A stretch of DNA of 64,000 nucleotides, taken from assembly GCF_001696455.1 (NCBI RefSeq), contig NZ_MAUJ01000001.1:558001-622000 (forward strand), read 5' to 3'. The stretch comes from Pseudoalteromonas luteoviolacea. GTDB lineage: Bacteria > Pseudomonadota > Gammaproteobacteria > Enterobacterales > Alteromonadaceae. Both the position numbers and the translations under genes were made by a program. Of the stretch, positions 33,907 to 44,000 are shown piece after piece. Every line of letters starts with the position of its first letter. Position 1 is the stretch's first letter. The notes beneath the pieces were generated by a model. That model searched no databases and was not told the DNA's origin. It saw nothing but the letters and a program-made list of their open reading frames with translations.

Positions 33907-36207
33907 TTATGACAGTGTTGCAGCGTCTGCTTTGGAAGATTTGTGTTTTAAAATTAAATCTTCAGCTGCGCACGGTTTACTAAACCAGTATCCTTGAAAC
34001 TCTCTGATACCAAGAGCGCAAAGCATGGCATAATCATCATGCGTCTCTACGCCTTCCGCAAGTAGTGATATTTGCATATTGTCGCAAATGGTAATCAACC
34101 CTAGTAGCAATGCATGTTGTTTTTTAACATCATTGATATCCGTGAGCAAACTTCTATCTAGTTTTAAGCGTTTAATTGGGCACTCTAAAACGCGAGCAAT
34201 GTTTGAGTAACCAGTACCAAAGTCATCAATACTTAAAATAAACCCAAGCGCTTCTAGTCGAACCATTGTCTGGTTATGATCATCCGCAAAGCTATACTCT
34301 GTTAACTCGAGCTCAATTGAATCTGGAGAAACTCCATATGACTGAGTAATTTTTTGGATGTCGTTAACAAATTCGGGGTCTGCGATGTCCCTTGAGCTGA
34401 TATTGATCGCAATGGGTACATCGATGTAAGCGTTTTGTGTTAAAAACTCGCAAACCATTGTGAGCATATTTCGAGTAACACTACTGACCAGTCCAAACTC
34501 TTCTGCTATCGGTATAAACTGTGATGGTGGTACCCAACCTAACAGGTTACTATGCCATCTAGCTAACGACTCGTAGCCAATGATGTTCTTATTTATATCG
34601 TGTTTGCTCTGTAGGTATAGTTTGAGCTCACCGAGCTCTATGGATTTCTCTAACAGCAATGCCATTTCATGACGTGCCAGCGTTTGTCTGCGAGTTAGTT
34701 GGTCAAACACTGTCACCATTTGCTCAGGAGCTCTTAATTCACATGCTTGTAGCGCATTTTTCAGAAGCCTTTCTGCCACATACCCGTGCTCAGGGTAAGT
34801 CGCTATGCCAATAGCGTATTTTGAATGAAACTGATGTTGGCCGAGTTTTAGCCAAAAATCTAAGTTCTTATGCCAGCGATTTGCAGTTTCGCTTAAGGAT
34901 CTTTGAGTTTCAACCAAAATAGCTATTCGGCCTGCGCCGATATAGGCAATTTGGTCAAGTAAATCAGGTTCTTGCTCGACGAGTTGATTGATTCGCGCGT
35001 AAAGTGTGCGATGTTGCTCTCCATCAATCATGTAATCAAGAACATGTTTATTCAGGTTATCTGCAATAAGCAGAGCAAACGGAGTCCCCCTGTCTATATG
35101 TACTTGCAACTGTTCTAGGAGCCAGGTTTTGTTGGGCAAGTTAGTTGCTTTGTCGAAGTATTTTGCTTGTTGATGGGCGACATCCAATGCAAGTAAGTCA
35201 TGTTGCATTTGTTGTTGATCTGACACATCTTCTAAGTACCAAGCTTTAATGCTCTCTGAATGTTGTTCTTGAGCAGCGACGCCAATACATCGCTCATTCA
35301 CCGCAAAGGTTTTTTCAACGTCCATTAGCAAGTCGCTATCGGATACCAGATAGGTTATGTCATCATGTGTGATCCGGCTCAAATTTAATGGCAGTGGAGC
35401 CGTTTGAATCCCAAGTAACCTTTTTGCCTTATCGTTTGCTTCTACGATATTAAATTGAGGGTCGACAAGAATAATAGCGTTGTAAGACTTCTGGAAAAAA
35501 CGTTGATATATCTGTTTTTGTGAACTTAGCAAAGTATTGTTTTCGAGCATATGCTGATTGAGGCGGTTTGCAGCTAAGCTTGTTCTCCAAACGGCCAAAG
35601 GTATGCAACAGTTCAAAAAGAAAAAGAGCAATAATTGAATATGCAGCGGTGCATCAACAAGCATCCGTTGGCTTTTTGGGATGATGGAAATGTCCACATT
35701 GTTGACTATCATCAGAAAAGGTAAAACATTGATAGCTGCATAGAGCGTCGCCGTTCTTTTCCCAATTAATATCAGCGCAATGATTGGTGTGATATACATA
35801 AATATAGAGCCTAAGTGAGCAAGCTCTATGTTTGGAATAAAGAGGTTGATAAACAAGCTGGCTAAAACAATGCTCAGCAATAACAAATGGGCAGTAAGGA
35901 AAAATGCGCGTTTACTTAAATATAGTAAACCACCAAGGCTAGTTGTATACCCCGCAGTTAGTGCAATCACATAATTCAAATCATAGTCGATAGCAGCGGG
36001 TAAACTGTTGAGGAAAATGCCAAAGCATAATATTAAACCCGTTGCTAAGATAATTCTTAGCGCACTTAACCGCCAAGCTGGAACCTTAACGGTGGGCCTT
36101 TGTTCTTCTTCAAGCAAGAAAAATCGACTAAAAGTACTCAAAGCTAAATATTTCGTATTATTATTTTGAACAATACTAAGGTCTATACGTACACAATTCA
36201 ATGACAA
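33907..36207 (-). CDS. Membrane PAS/degenerate GGDEF/EAL c-di-GMP phosphodiesterase
   Basis: The 766-residue protein has about six or seven membrane helices (about 45-215), a PAS-like segment (about 235-340), a degenerate GGDEF domain (the signature reads GAGRI, so no cyclase activity) and an EAL domain (about 505-755). The EAL signature is ESLARW; the metal-binding Glu is kept. INISSRD, LELTEYS, IDDFGTGYS, LKLDRSLL and AEGVET are intact, so phosphodiesterase activity is likely. The annotated TTG start has no ribosome-binding site, and the true N-terminus is uncertain. It is probably monocistronic. Confidence 0.85.
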   Translation of the reverse strand: MSLNCVRIDLSIVQNNNTKYLALSTFSRFFLLEEEQRPTVKVPAWRLSALRIILATGLILCFGIFLNSLPAAIDYDLNYVIALTAGYTTSLGGLLYLSKRAFFLTAHLLLLSIVLASLFINLFIPNIELAHLGSIFMYITPIIALILIGKRTATLYAAINVLPFLMIVNNVDISIIPKSQRMLVDAPLHIQLLLFFFLNCCIPLAVWRTSLAANRLNQHMLENNTLLSSQKQIYQRFFQKSYNAIILVDPQFNIVEANDKAKRLLGIQTAPLPLNLSRITHDDITYLVSDSDLLMDVEKTFAVNERCIGVAAQEQHSESIKAWYLEDVSDQQQMQHDLLALDVAHQQAKYFDKATNLPNKTWLLEQLQVHIDRGTPFALLIADNLNKHVLDYMIDGEQHRTLYARINQLVEQEPDLLDQIAYIGAGRIAILVETQRSLSETANRWHKNLDFWLKLGQHQFHSKYAIGIATYPEHGYVAERLLKNALQACELRAPEQMVTVFDQLTRRQTLARHEMALLLEKSIELGELKLYLQSKHDINKNIIGYESLARWHSNLLGWVPPSQFIPIAEEFGLVSSVTRNMLTMVCEFLTQNAYIDVPIAINISSRDIADPEFVNDIQKITQSYGVSPDSIELELTEYSFADDHNQTMVRLEALGFILSIDDFGTGYSNIARVLECPIKRLKLDRSLLTDINDVKKQHALLLGLITICDNMQISLLAEGVETHDDYAMLCALGIREFQGYWFSKPCAAEDLILKHKSSKADAATLS

Positions 36208-36435
36208 ATAGTCAAAATAAGGACTTAAATCAAACTGATTACGTTGTCATAAGGGATTACGAATAAAGTAAAAGCACACTTTATAACCAGTTTGGACGTG
36301 AGAAGTTGCAATAACGTGAATTTAATTGATTAATTGCGCGAATAGTAGCCAAATGTTTCTAGCGATACTGATAAAATACATAAAAGGCGTTAATATACCG
36401 CCATCTTACCCATAATTATAAGGCTTGAGTGTAAA

Positions 36436-37068
36436 ATGAGCAGAGGGTTCATGTTGGTTTGTGATGGTAGCAATGGTGCTGGTAAAACCACAGTAATTAA
36501 GGGCATTGAAGCCCATTTGCTATCAAACGGGTACGAAGTAGTTTTAACGCGCGAACCGGGTGGAACTGAAATTGGCGAGAAAATTAGAGAAGTGATCTTA
36601 GACCCTTCTACGCCTCAGATGTCAGATATAACCGAGTTAATGCTATTCGGTGCCGCTCGAGCACAGCATGTAGCAGAGAAAATTATACCAGCATTGGAAG
36701 CTGGGAAAGTTGTCATTTCAGACAGGTTTGATGCGGCTACATTTAGTTTTCAACACTATGCGAGGGGTATCGATTTAGCAACGATAAAGACCATCAATGA
36801 GTTGGCATTAGGTGGCTTTAAGCCAGACCTAAATATCATTCTGGATTTGGATCCTCAAGTCGGTCTAGAGCGAGTACAACAACGCGGTGAAGGAATGGAT
36901 CGTTTAGAAGTCGAAAAATTAGATTTCCTGAGTCGTGCAAGAGAAGGGTATTTGGCGCAAGCGGCGGCGGAGCCAGATATCTTTACTGTAATTGATGCAA
37001 GCTTCTCCAAAGAAGAAGTATTAAAACGCTGTATTGATGCTGTCAACAATTTACTTGAAAAAGTATGA
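36436..37068 (+). CDS. tmk: Thymidylate kinase
   Basis: It phosphorylates dTMP to dTDP. The 210-residue protein has the P-loop DGSNGAGKTT (commonly EGLEGAGKTT; the function is not in doubt), the DR(E/Y)-type region REPGGTEIGEKIRE, SDRFDAATFSFQ, and a LID with LERVQQRGEGMDRLE. It heads the conserved cluster tmk-holB-pilZ-tatD, in which DNA precursor and replication genes are linked to the pilus gene pilZ, as in Pseudomonas. Confidence 0.95.
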   Translation: MSRGFMLVCDGSNGAGKTTVIKGIEAHLLSNGYEVVLTREPGGTEIGEKIREVILDPSTPQMSDITELMLFGAARAQHVAEKIIPALEAGKVVISDRFDAATFSFQHYARGIDLATIKTINELALGGFKPDLNIILDLDPQVGLERVQQRGEGMDRLEVEKLDFLSRAREGYLAQAAAEPDIFTVIDASFSKEEVLKRCIDAVNNLLEKV

Positions 37069-37101
37069 TTTATCACCATTTAGATAAGGCCGTTTAACAT
37101 T

Positions 37102-38013
37102 ATGTACCCTTGGTTACAGGTCTTTCAAAACCAATTAAAAGAGAGCTTTTCTCAGGCGCGCTTTCATCACGCTCAGTTGTTGTATGGGCTAGAAGGGATT
37201 GGGAAGAGCGCATTGGCGACAAATCTGGCCAATGCATTACTGTGCGTAAATACGCAGGATGAGATGAGACAATGCGGCACATGTAAGAGCTGCAATCTAT
37301 TCAATGCTCAGAGTCATCCCGATCTATTCATCTTGTCTGCAGAGCAAAACAGCATCGGGGTTGACGAGGTTCGGGCGCTTAATGAATTTATTTTTCATTC
37401 AGCACAACAGGGCGGAAACAAAGTGGTGGTCATTGAGCAGATTGAAAAGATGACAGAATCTGCAACTAATGCGCTGCTTAAGACGCTAGAGGAGCCAGCC
37501 CTTAAGCGCTATATTTTAATGACTTGCGATGATCTTTCTAAAATTAAAGCGACAATTTTAAGCCGTTGTAATAAAGTACAAGTAAATATTAGTGATAATC
37601 ATCAAATCCAATCATGGGTAGGACAGCAGGGCATTAATACTGCGTTGTATCCATGGCTTGAAAACTTTTATGACCAACCTCTGTTATTACAACGATGGTT
37701 AACGCATGGTAGTTTGGACGAAGTAGATAACATGTGGAAAGTCGCGCATGATATTGTTAGGATTTCGGATATCGCTGCACTTGATAATAGCCTAAGTAAA
37801 GATCCAAGCCTTTTAAATGTTTTTTGTCGTTTTTTGATGAGTGCTTCTAAGCAGCAGGTGATGAACGGTCAACTAAACTTTATACAGTACCAACACTGTG
37901 TAGCAAGTATCGAGAAGTTTTTGTCTGACCACCATGATGTGTTGGGACTAAACAGGACTTTAAGCCTTTCAAATTTAGTGTTTGGGCTTCAGAGTGCAAT
38001 GAAACAGGATTAA
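37102..38013 (+). CDS. holB: DNA polymerase III delta' subunit
   Basis: This clamp-loader subunit is a 303-residue AAA+ protein with a P-loop (GLEGIGKSALA), a four-cysteine zinc module (CVNT...CGTCKSC) and the sensor region NALLKTLEEPA. Delta' does not hydrolyse ATP itself but completes the clamp-loader ring. It lies 33 bases after tmk and 5 bases before pilZ. Confidence 0.93.
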   Translation: MYPWLQVFQNQLKESFSQARFHHAQLLYGLEGIGKSALATNLANALLCVNTQDEMRQCGTCKSCNLFNAQSHPDLFILSAEQNSIGVDEVRALNEFIFHSAQQGGNKVVVIEQIEKMTESATNALLKTLEEPALKRYILMTCDDLSKIKATILSRCNKVQVNISDNHQIQSWVGQQGINTALYPWLENFYDQPLLLQRWLTHGSLDEVDNMWKVAHDIVRISDIAALDNSLSKDPSLLNVFCRFLMSASKQQVMNGQLNFIQYQHCVASIEKFLSDHHDVLGLNRTLSLSNLVFGLQSAMKQD

Positions 38014-38018
38014 TTACA

Positions 38019-38345
38019 GTGCAAGAACTTTTAGTTGATATTGAAGATCAAGACGAGCTATATCGAAGTTATATGCCGTTTCTGAAAAATGGTGGCCTAT
38101 TCATCAAAACAAATACACGTTTTGATATGGGGGTTGCCGTTTCTCTTCGGGTTATGTTGCCTGATGCGTTAGAAGAGGAAGAGGTTAAAGGTAAGGTCGT
38201 CTGGATAACACCACAAGGCGCTCAGAATTCTAACCCTCCCGGAATTGGCGTGAGCTTCGACCCTGAATTTGAATTATTAAACGATAAAATCGCGAAACTT
38301 TTGGGCACAGCGCTCAACCATGACAAACCAACCTATACAATGTAA
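38019..38345 (+). CDS. pilZ: PilZ-domain type IV pilus assembly protein
   Basis: The 108-residue PilZ-domain protein starts at GTG 5 bases after holB. Its position between holB and tatD matches the original PilZ of Pseudomonas, which is required for type IV pilus assembly. The short sequence lacks the RxxxR c-di-GMP-binding motif at the N-terminus (it begins MQELLVDIEDQDELYRSYMP), and the D/NxSxxG position reads FIKTNTRFDMG. As with the original PilZ, it may therefore not bind c-di-GMP and may act by protein contact. Confidence 0.85.
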   Translation: MQELLVDIEDQDELYRSYMPFLKNGGLFIKTNTRFDMGVAVSLRVMLPDALEEEEVKGKVVWITPQGAQNSNPPGIGVSFDPEFELLNDKIAKLLGTALNHDKPTYTM

Positions 38346-38354
38346 GAAGTAGTA

Positions 38355-39152
38355 ATGATTGTAGATTCACACTGCCATTTAGACCGTTTAGATTTCGCTA
38401 AGCTCAAAAGCGAGTTGCCAGAAATTTTACAAAATGCCCGCGATAAGCAAGTAGAGCACTTTCTATGTGTTAGTGTCACGCTTGAGCAGTTTCCCAGTAT
38501 GCTTGAAGCGATAGAGGGATTTCACGATGTATCTGCATCTTGTGGTGTTCATCCATTAAACCAAGAAGATGCGCTCGATAAAGCTAAACTAATTGAACTG
38601 GGACAACACGAGCGAGTTGTGGCAATTGGTGAAACGGGTCTCGACTATTACTATTCTAAAGACACACATAAAGTACAACAAGATAGTTTTGCTGGGCATA
38701 TTGATGTGGCCAACGAACTCAATAAGCCACTTATTATTCATACCAGAGATGCTCGAAAAGACACGCTCGATATTATGAAGGCGCATAATGCAGAAAAGTG
38801 TGGCGGTGTCTTACATTGCTTCACTGAAAATTGGGAAATGGCGAAAAAAGCCATTGATATGGGTTTTTATATTTCTATTTCTGGGATTGTTACATTTAAA
38901 AATGCGGTTGAGCTACAAGAAGTCGTTAAAAAGCTTCCATTAGATCGCTTGTTAATCGAAACGGACTCTCCTTATCTTGCGCCAGTCCCTCACAGGGGAA
39001 AAACAAATCAGCCGGCATATGTACAAGATGTTGCATATTTTATCGCAGATCTTAAAGGGCTGTCATACAAAGAACTTGCGCACGCGACAACAAACAACTT
39101 TTACAAGCTATTTAGTTTAGCAAACAGAACCAATGGCATTACCTCAGGTTAA
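38355..39152 (+). CDS. TatD-family metal-dependent hydrolase
   Basis: The 265-residue protein has all TatD/YcfH-type metal motifs: DSHCHLDRL, GETGLDYYYS, IHTRDA, LHCFTEN and ETDSPYLAP. Members are divalent-metal-dependent nucleases or deacylases. In the cluster next to pilZ this is the YcfH-like member. Its last 20 bases overlap the start of the PhoD-like gene in another frame, suggesting translational coupling. Confidence 0.9.
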   Translation: MIVDSHCHLDRLDFAKLKSELPEILQNARDKQVEHFLCVSVTLEQFPSMLEAIEGFHDVSASCGVHPLNQEDALDKAKLIELGQHERVVAIGETGLDYYYSKDTHKVQQDSFAGHIDVANELNKPLIIHTRDARKDTLDIMKAHNAEKCGGVLHCFTENWEMAKKAIDMGFYISISGIVTFKNAVELQEVVKKLPLDRLLIETDSPYLAPVPHRGKTNQPAYVQDVAYFIADLKGLSYKELAHATTNNFYKLFSLANRTNGITSG

Positions 39153-40977
39153 TCTCCCAACAATACTAAGCGGGCCGATGGTCCGCAGAGCAGAGCCCGA
39201 ACATATTTGTCTGCAATTTGTAGTAACCAAACTTACTACACTGACGGCTTCAGTTGCAGCCTTAAGTGTGGAAAGCAAACAGACTACCATTCGCTTAGGT
39301 GAGCGATTATATTTGGTTTTTCTGAATGTGACTCCGTCACAAGGTGAGTTTCCATCTGATGAGATTTTGCCTTATAAAGTGTCAATTGATGGTTTAGAGT
39401 TGGAGACTAACCATTTGAGTTATGGGGCAACTCCCTCATTAGTAGTGCCTAAAAATTTATCTAGCGTATTACATGGCTCATGCAGAAATCCTCACCATCC
39501 TAGCAAAGATAGCTTGGCCGTTGCAGATGAACACCTTTATCAACTTACCAAAGCAAATAAGCAACGGGCTAGTTTACTGTTGATGTCTGGGGACCAAGTT
39601 TATGCCGATGACGTAGCTGGGCCAATGCTCAATGCGATATACCAGCTGATCCCATTACTTGGTATCTATAAAGAGCAACCACTAGATTTACCGTTGCCGG
39701 ATAGTTTGGAGTCGCAGCTTTACGTAAGAGATAAATTTTTACCAAAAGAGTCATGGGAAAAGCGAAGTAAATTTACCTTAGGGTATTGGACTAGAAAAGA
39801 TGAGCCGCACTTTTCTAGCGTCAAAGCTGGTAACCACTTAATCAGCTTTGAGGAGTTTATTGCTTTTTACATTTTAAATTTCAGCTCAGCTGCTTGGTCT
39901 TTGGTAAAACCATTCGAATTTGATAAGGGGTATTTAAGTAAGCCGCACGCATTGCAATTTGAAACTGAAGAGCGAGCGTTGCGGGACTTTATAGCAACTT
40001 TGCCCAGTGTTGAAAGGTTAATGGCGAATATTTCGACCTTAATGATGTTTGATGATCATGATATCACTGATGATTGGAACCTTACGCCCAAATGGGAACA
40101 GAATATAGCAAACTCCAAAGAGAGTAAGCGCATAGTGACCAATGGCCTAATTGCCTATTGGTTATTTCAAGGGCTCGGTAATGATGCGTTGACGCAGTCA
40201 GCTGCGCTTCTTAGCGAGTTCAATCACTCATTTCAAGGTTGTGAGTGGGACTTTTCGAGATTTGATAAAGCGATTAACCGTTTTGGTCAATGGCACTATT
40301 GCTTAGATACCTACCCGAAAGTTGTTGTTTTGGACACTAGAACTCACCGTTGGCGAAGCGAACAGGACTTCAACGAACCCAGTGGCTTGATGGACTGGGA
40401 GAGTTTAATGGAGCTTCAAGATGTACTTATCAATCATGAAAGTGTATTGCTGGTGAGTCCCGCTCCTGTATTTGGTGTAAAAGCGATAGAGACGATTCAA
40501 GCGATTTTTAACAGTTGTGGAGAACCCTTAGTTGTCGATGTTGAGAACTGGATGGCCCATGAAGGTGCAGCCAAAAAACTCATAGCCATCTTTAAGCGCG
40601 AAGATACGCCTAAAGAGACCATAATACTCTCTGGGGACGTACATTACTCATTCTGCTTCTCTGTCCAAGCTCGTTTTGGCCGCCATCACAATCGAATATG
40701 GCAATTAACCGCATCAGGTATTAAGAATGAGTTTCCCAAAGGCCTTTTGAATATTTTAGAGAAACTTGATACTTGGCTATTTGCAACTTGGAGTCCCTTT
40801 AACTTATTTACCAAGCGGTGGCAGTTAGCTGTATCAAAACATAAGTCTGATTATGGGAAGGGACGATATCTGGTTTCAGATTCAGCGATTAGTTTAGTTG
40901 AATTGGAAAAGGGAAAACTGAAACGCTATGCACTGCTCCATGGTACGGGTGAAGTGAGTGACTTCGATCTAAATTAA
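39133..40977 (+). CDS. PhoD-like metallophosphatase
   Basis: The 614-residue protein has the order of metal motifs of the PhoD/alkaline phosphatase D class: GSCRNPHH, SGDQVYADD, MMFDDHDITDDWN and ILSGDVHYSFCF. It has no signal peptide, unlike secreted PhoD, so it is probably cytoplasmic. ATG 39133 is kept because the first residues (LPTILSGPMVRR) agree with the conserved N-terminus of such proteins, though no good ribosome-binding site is seen; coupling to tatD would explain this. The substrate is unknown, with a phosphodiester likely. Confidence 0.8.
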   Translation: MALPQVNLPTILSGPMVRRAEPEHICLQFVVTKLTTLTASVAALSVESKQTTIRLGERLYLVFLNVTPSQGEFPSDEILPYKVSIDGLELETNHLSYGATPSLVVPKNLSSVLHGSCRNPHHPSKDSLAVADEHLYQLTKANKQRASLLLMSGDQVYADDVAGPMLNAIYQLIPLLGIYKEQPLDLPLPDSLESQLYVRDKFLPKESWEKRSKFTLGYWTRKDEPHFSSVKAGNHLISFEEFIAFYILNFSSAAWSLVKPFEFDKGYLSKPHALQFETEERALRDFIATLPSVERLMANISTLMMFDDHDITDDWNLTPKWEQNIANSKESKRIVTNGLIAYWLFQGLGNDALTQSAALLSEFNHSFQGCEWDFSRFDKAINRFGQWHYCLDTYPKVVVLDTRTHRWRSEQDFNEPSGLMDWESLMELQDVLINHESVLLVSPAPVFGVKAIETIQAIFNSCGEPLVVDVENWMAHEGAAKKLIAIFKREDTPKETIILSGDVHYSFCFSVQARFGRHHNRIWQLTASGIKNEFPKGLLNILEKLDTWLFATWSPFNLFTKRWQLAVSKHKSDYGKGRYLVSDSAISLVELEKGKLKRYALLHGTGEVSDFDLN

Positions 40978-41051
40978 AATACATAGCTTTACAGCGCCAA
41001 ACGTAGCTTTTGCTATAGTTATTGGTAAGTTTCGATACTAAGTGGCATTTT

Positions 41052-44000
41052 ATGCTGTTTAAGTTGCACTTATCGGTAATAACAAAATTGCTTGCAAAAG
41101 ATGTGGCATGCAAGTTGGTATTGATAGCTATTTTGCTAGCAGGGTTTGTTAGCCCTTCTATTGCAGGGCCTCTCTTTACCGATACTTCCCAAGTGATGCG
41201 CAGGTTTGATTATGAATCAGGCCTTAGTCAAATCACGATTATGGCATTAGCTGAAGATCAGCTAGGGTATATCTGGATTGGCACGCAAGCGGGGTTAAAC
41301 CGCTTTGACGGCCATGAGTTCAAACAATTTACCAGCAAACAACAAGACCCGAATGAGCTTGCTGGGGCATTTATAACGGGTCTTTGCCATAGCGGTGAAA
41401 CCGTCTGGATTGGCACGAGCACAGGGTTGAGTGCCTATCATACCGTCACCGGCCGGTTCCAGAGCTTTCTCAAAGAGCACTACAATGTCATTTCTTCGGA
41501 CCGTGTTAAAACACTCAGTTGCACTGGGAGCCATATTGCTGTTTCAACAGAAAACAATAAGTTTTACTTGATTGATAAAGTCACGCTGGAGCCTAGCTCC
41601 TTAGAACTACAAGGGCGGTTTATCAGCCACGTTGTCACAAATAAAGAGCTTATTTACTACCTTTCTGAAGAAGGCCTGATGGCGTTTAATACGCAATCAG
41701 GGCAAGGCTTTCAACTTTTAAGTGGTGATTACAAACATATGCGCCTAAATGGCGAGAGGGTGTTTTTACTGTCTAAAAGTAACGAACTAGTTAGTTACGA
41801 TACCCTATATGAACGCATCTTATGGCGCAGTAAAGTGAGTGAGCGAAAAGGGTTAGAACTTAACAACATTCATATTTCTTCAGATAGCTTGTTTTTAGGT
41901 ACTAACTATGGCGTGTACTTGTTTGATCTCAAAGGGAACTTGAAGAAGCATTGGTTCAAACACGAAGGGCAGGGGCTGGGGCTTCAAGACAACAGCATAA
42001 TGTCTGTGCTCAAAGATAGTAATAGTGACCTTTGGTTTGGTACAGAAACCGGAGGTTTGCACTTTATAAGCCGTTTGAGTGAAAATTTTGGACATGTGAG
42101 TGAGTACAACTTCCCTGACAATCCCATGAAAGAGCCTGATATTCGTAACTTTGCACTGGATAGGCAAGACCGACTTTGGCTGGCTACTTCTTCAGGCTTG
42201 TACTTCTTCGATGGTCAAGGGTTTAAAGCTGCGTACCTTGAATACAAACGGCTTTCTCCACTTTCGAACGCATTTATAACCAAGCTTCATATTGAAAATA
42301 ACTTTCTGTGGTTGGCCACCAGAGGGCTTGGTGTATTTCGATTGGACTTTACAAGTGGAGAGCTACTGAATTTGGCTCCAGACGTAGGCAAAGGTCCTGA
42401 GCTAAGCTTCAATGACATCGTATCTTACAGAGGCAAAATTTTGGTCAGCTCTCGGACTATGGGGCTGTTGTATTTTAATGAGACCTCAAAGCAGCTCGAA
42501 TCATTTATCAAATTAGACAATGCCCCGAACCACGTGTCATCTATTTTACCTTTTGGTGATGGGCTTGTTTTCGGCAGTATTGGGGATGGGTTGTTCAAGT
42601 ACGAAGAAGGCGTATTGGAGCAGTTAACAATTGCTGAGTCGCTTGTATCTGATATTGTATTTATGCTCCAAGAGGACAGCTATGGTCGTATTTGGGCTGG
42701 CAGTGAGTCAGGCGTGTCCATTGTGAATAGCAACTTTACAGTCACAAAAGTGATAAAAAAATCAGAAGGACTGACAAATGGTGCTGTTTGGGCGCTTATT
42801 TATGATGAACAAGACCACGTATGGCTTGGCACGAGTGGTGGGTTATCGAGAATTAATATTCATGATTTTAAAATTGATAACTTTCTCCCTGTGGATGGTG
42901 TGCAGGGCAATGAGTTTAACTATAACGCCAGTTGGTTGTCTCCCGATGGGCGGGTGTTTATTGGTGGGTCTAAAGGATTTAACCAATTTTACCCAAAACA
43001 AATTAGAATCGCGCCAACCAGCAGGCCATTGTTGGTGTCTAGCATCGAGTTATTGGGAAATGAATTGCATCCATCTACGGATGATGAACTTAAACTTGCA
43101 CCAGAGCTAACAACACGAATTGACCTCAATCACAATCAAGACATTTTGTCTCTGCATTATTCGAGTCTGGATTATGGATCTGAAGGGTTACGTTTTTACT
43201 ACCGTATTATAGGGCTGAGTGAAAAATGGCTGAAGCTAGCGGATGGTGTCAGACAAATTAATCTGCTAAAGCTCAATCCGGGCAAATACCAAGTTCAAAC
43301 CTATACCATAAATCGGTTCAACCAAGTCTCGCCAACCCATTTGTTTGATATAAAAATACAAGCGCCTTGGTGGTGGGATAATTATACCAAAGCGGCGTAT
43401 ATTTTGACGCTGACCTTGGCTTTTTACCTATGGATAAGACAAAGACAGAAACGCTTCCAGCAAGTTGTCACTGACAATCAAACTATGAACGAATTGCAAG
43501 AGCGATTGGAGTTGTCGCTGTGGGCGAGTCAAGACGAATTATGGGATTGGCATATAGAGACTGGGAAAATCTATCGGCATAGTGTTAAGCCTCGAATTGA
43601 TTATGGTGACTGTAAGTCTTGGATGGCGGTCAGCGATGCGGTGCACTTTATCCATCCCAAAGACTGTGTTACGTGGGAAGAAAAGCTTGAAGCCTGCTTA
43701 GAAGGTGACGAGGATACCTATGAAATCGCAATACGTGTTAAAACAGTGGATGGTGATTGGACATGGGTACTTGAAAGAGGCAAGGTCGTCAGCCGTGACA
43801 GTCACGGCAAGGTGATGCGTGTAGCTGGTGCTTTAAAAGATATAGCCGAATTAAAAGCCCACCAAAATGCATTGCAGTCTCTCAATGAAGAGCTTGAGAT
43901 AAAAGTGGCGGTACGTACAGACGAGTTGTATCGGAAAAATCAAAAGCTTGAACAAGCAATGATTGAATTAAAACGAACACAGCAAGAATTGATTGAAAGT

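Noticed and set aside
38019..38345. c-di-GMP receptor role for PilZ
   Set aside because: The RxxxR motif is absent; as for the original Pseudomonas PilZ, binding is doubtful.
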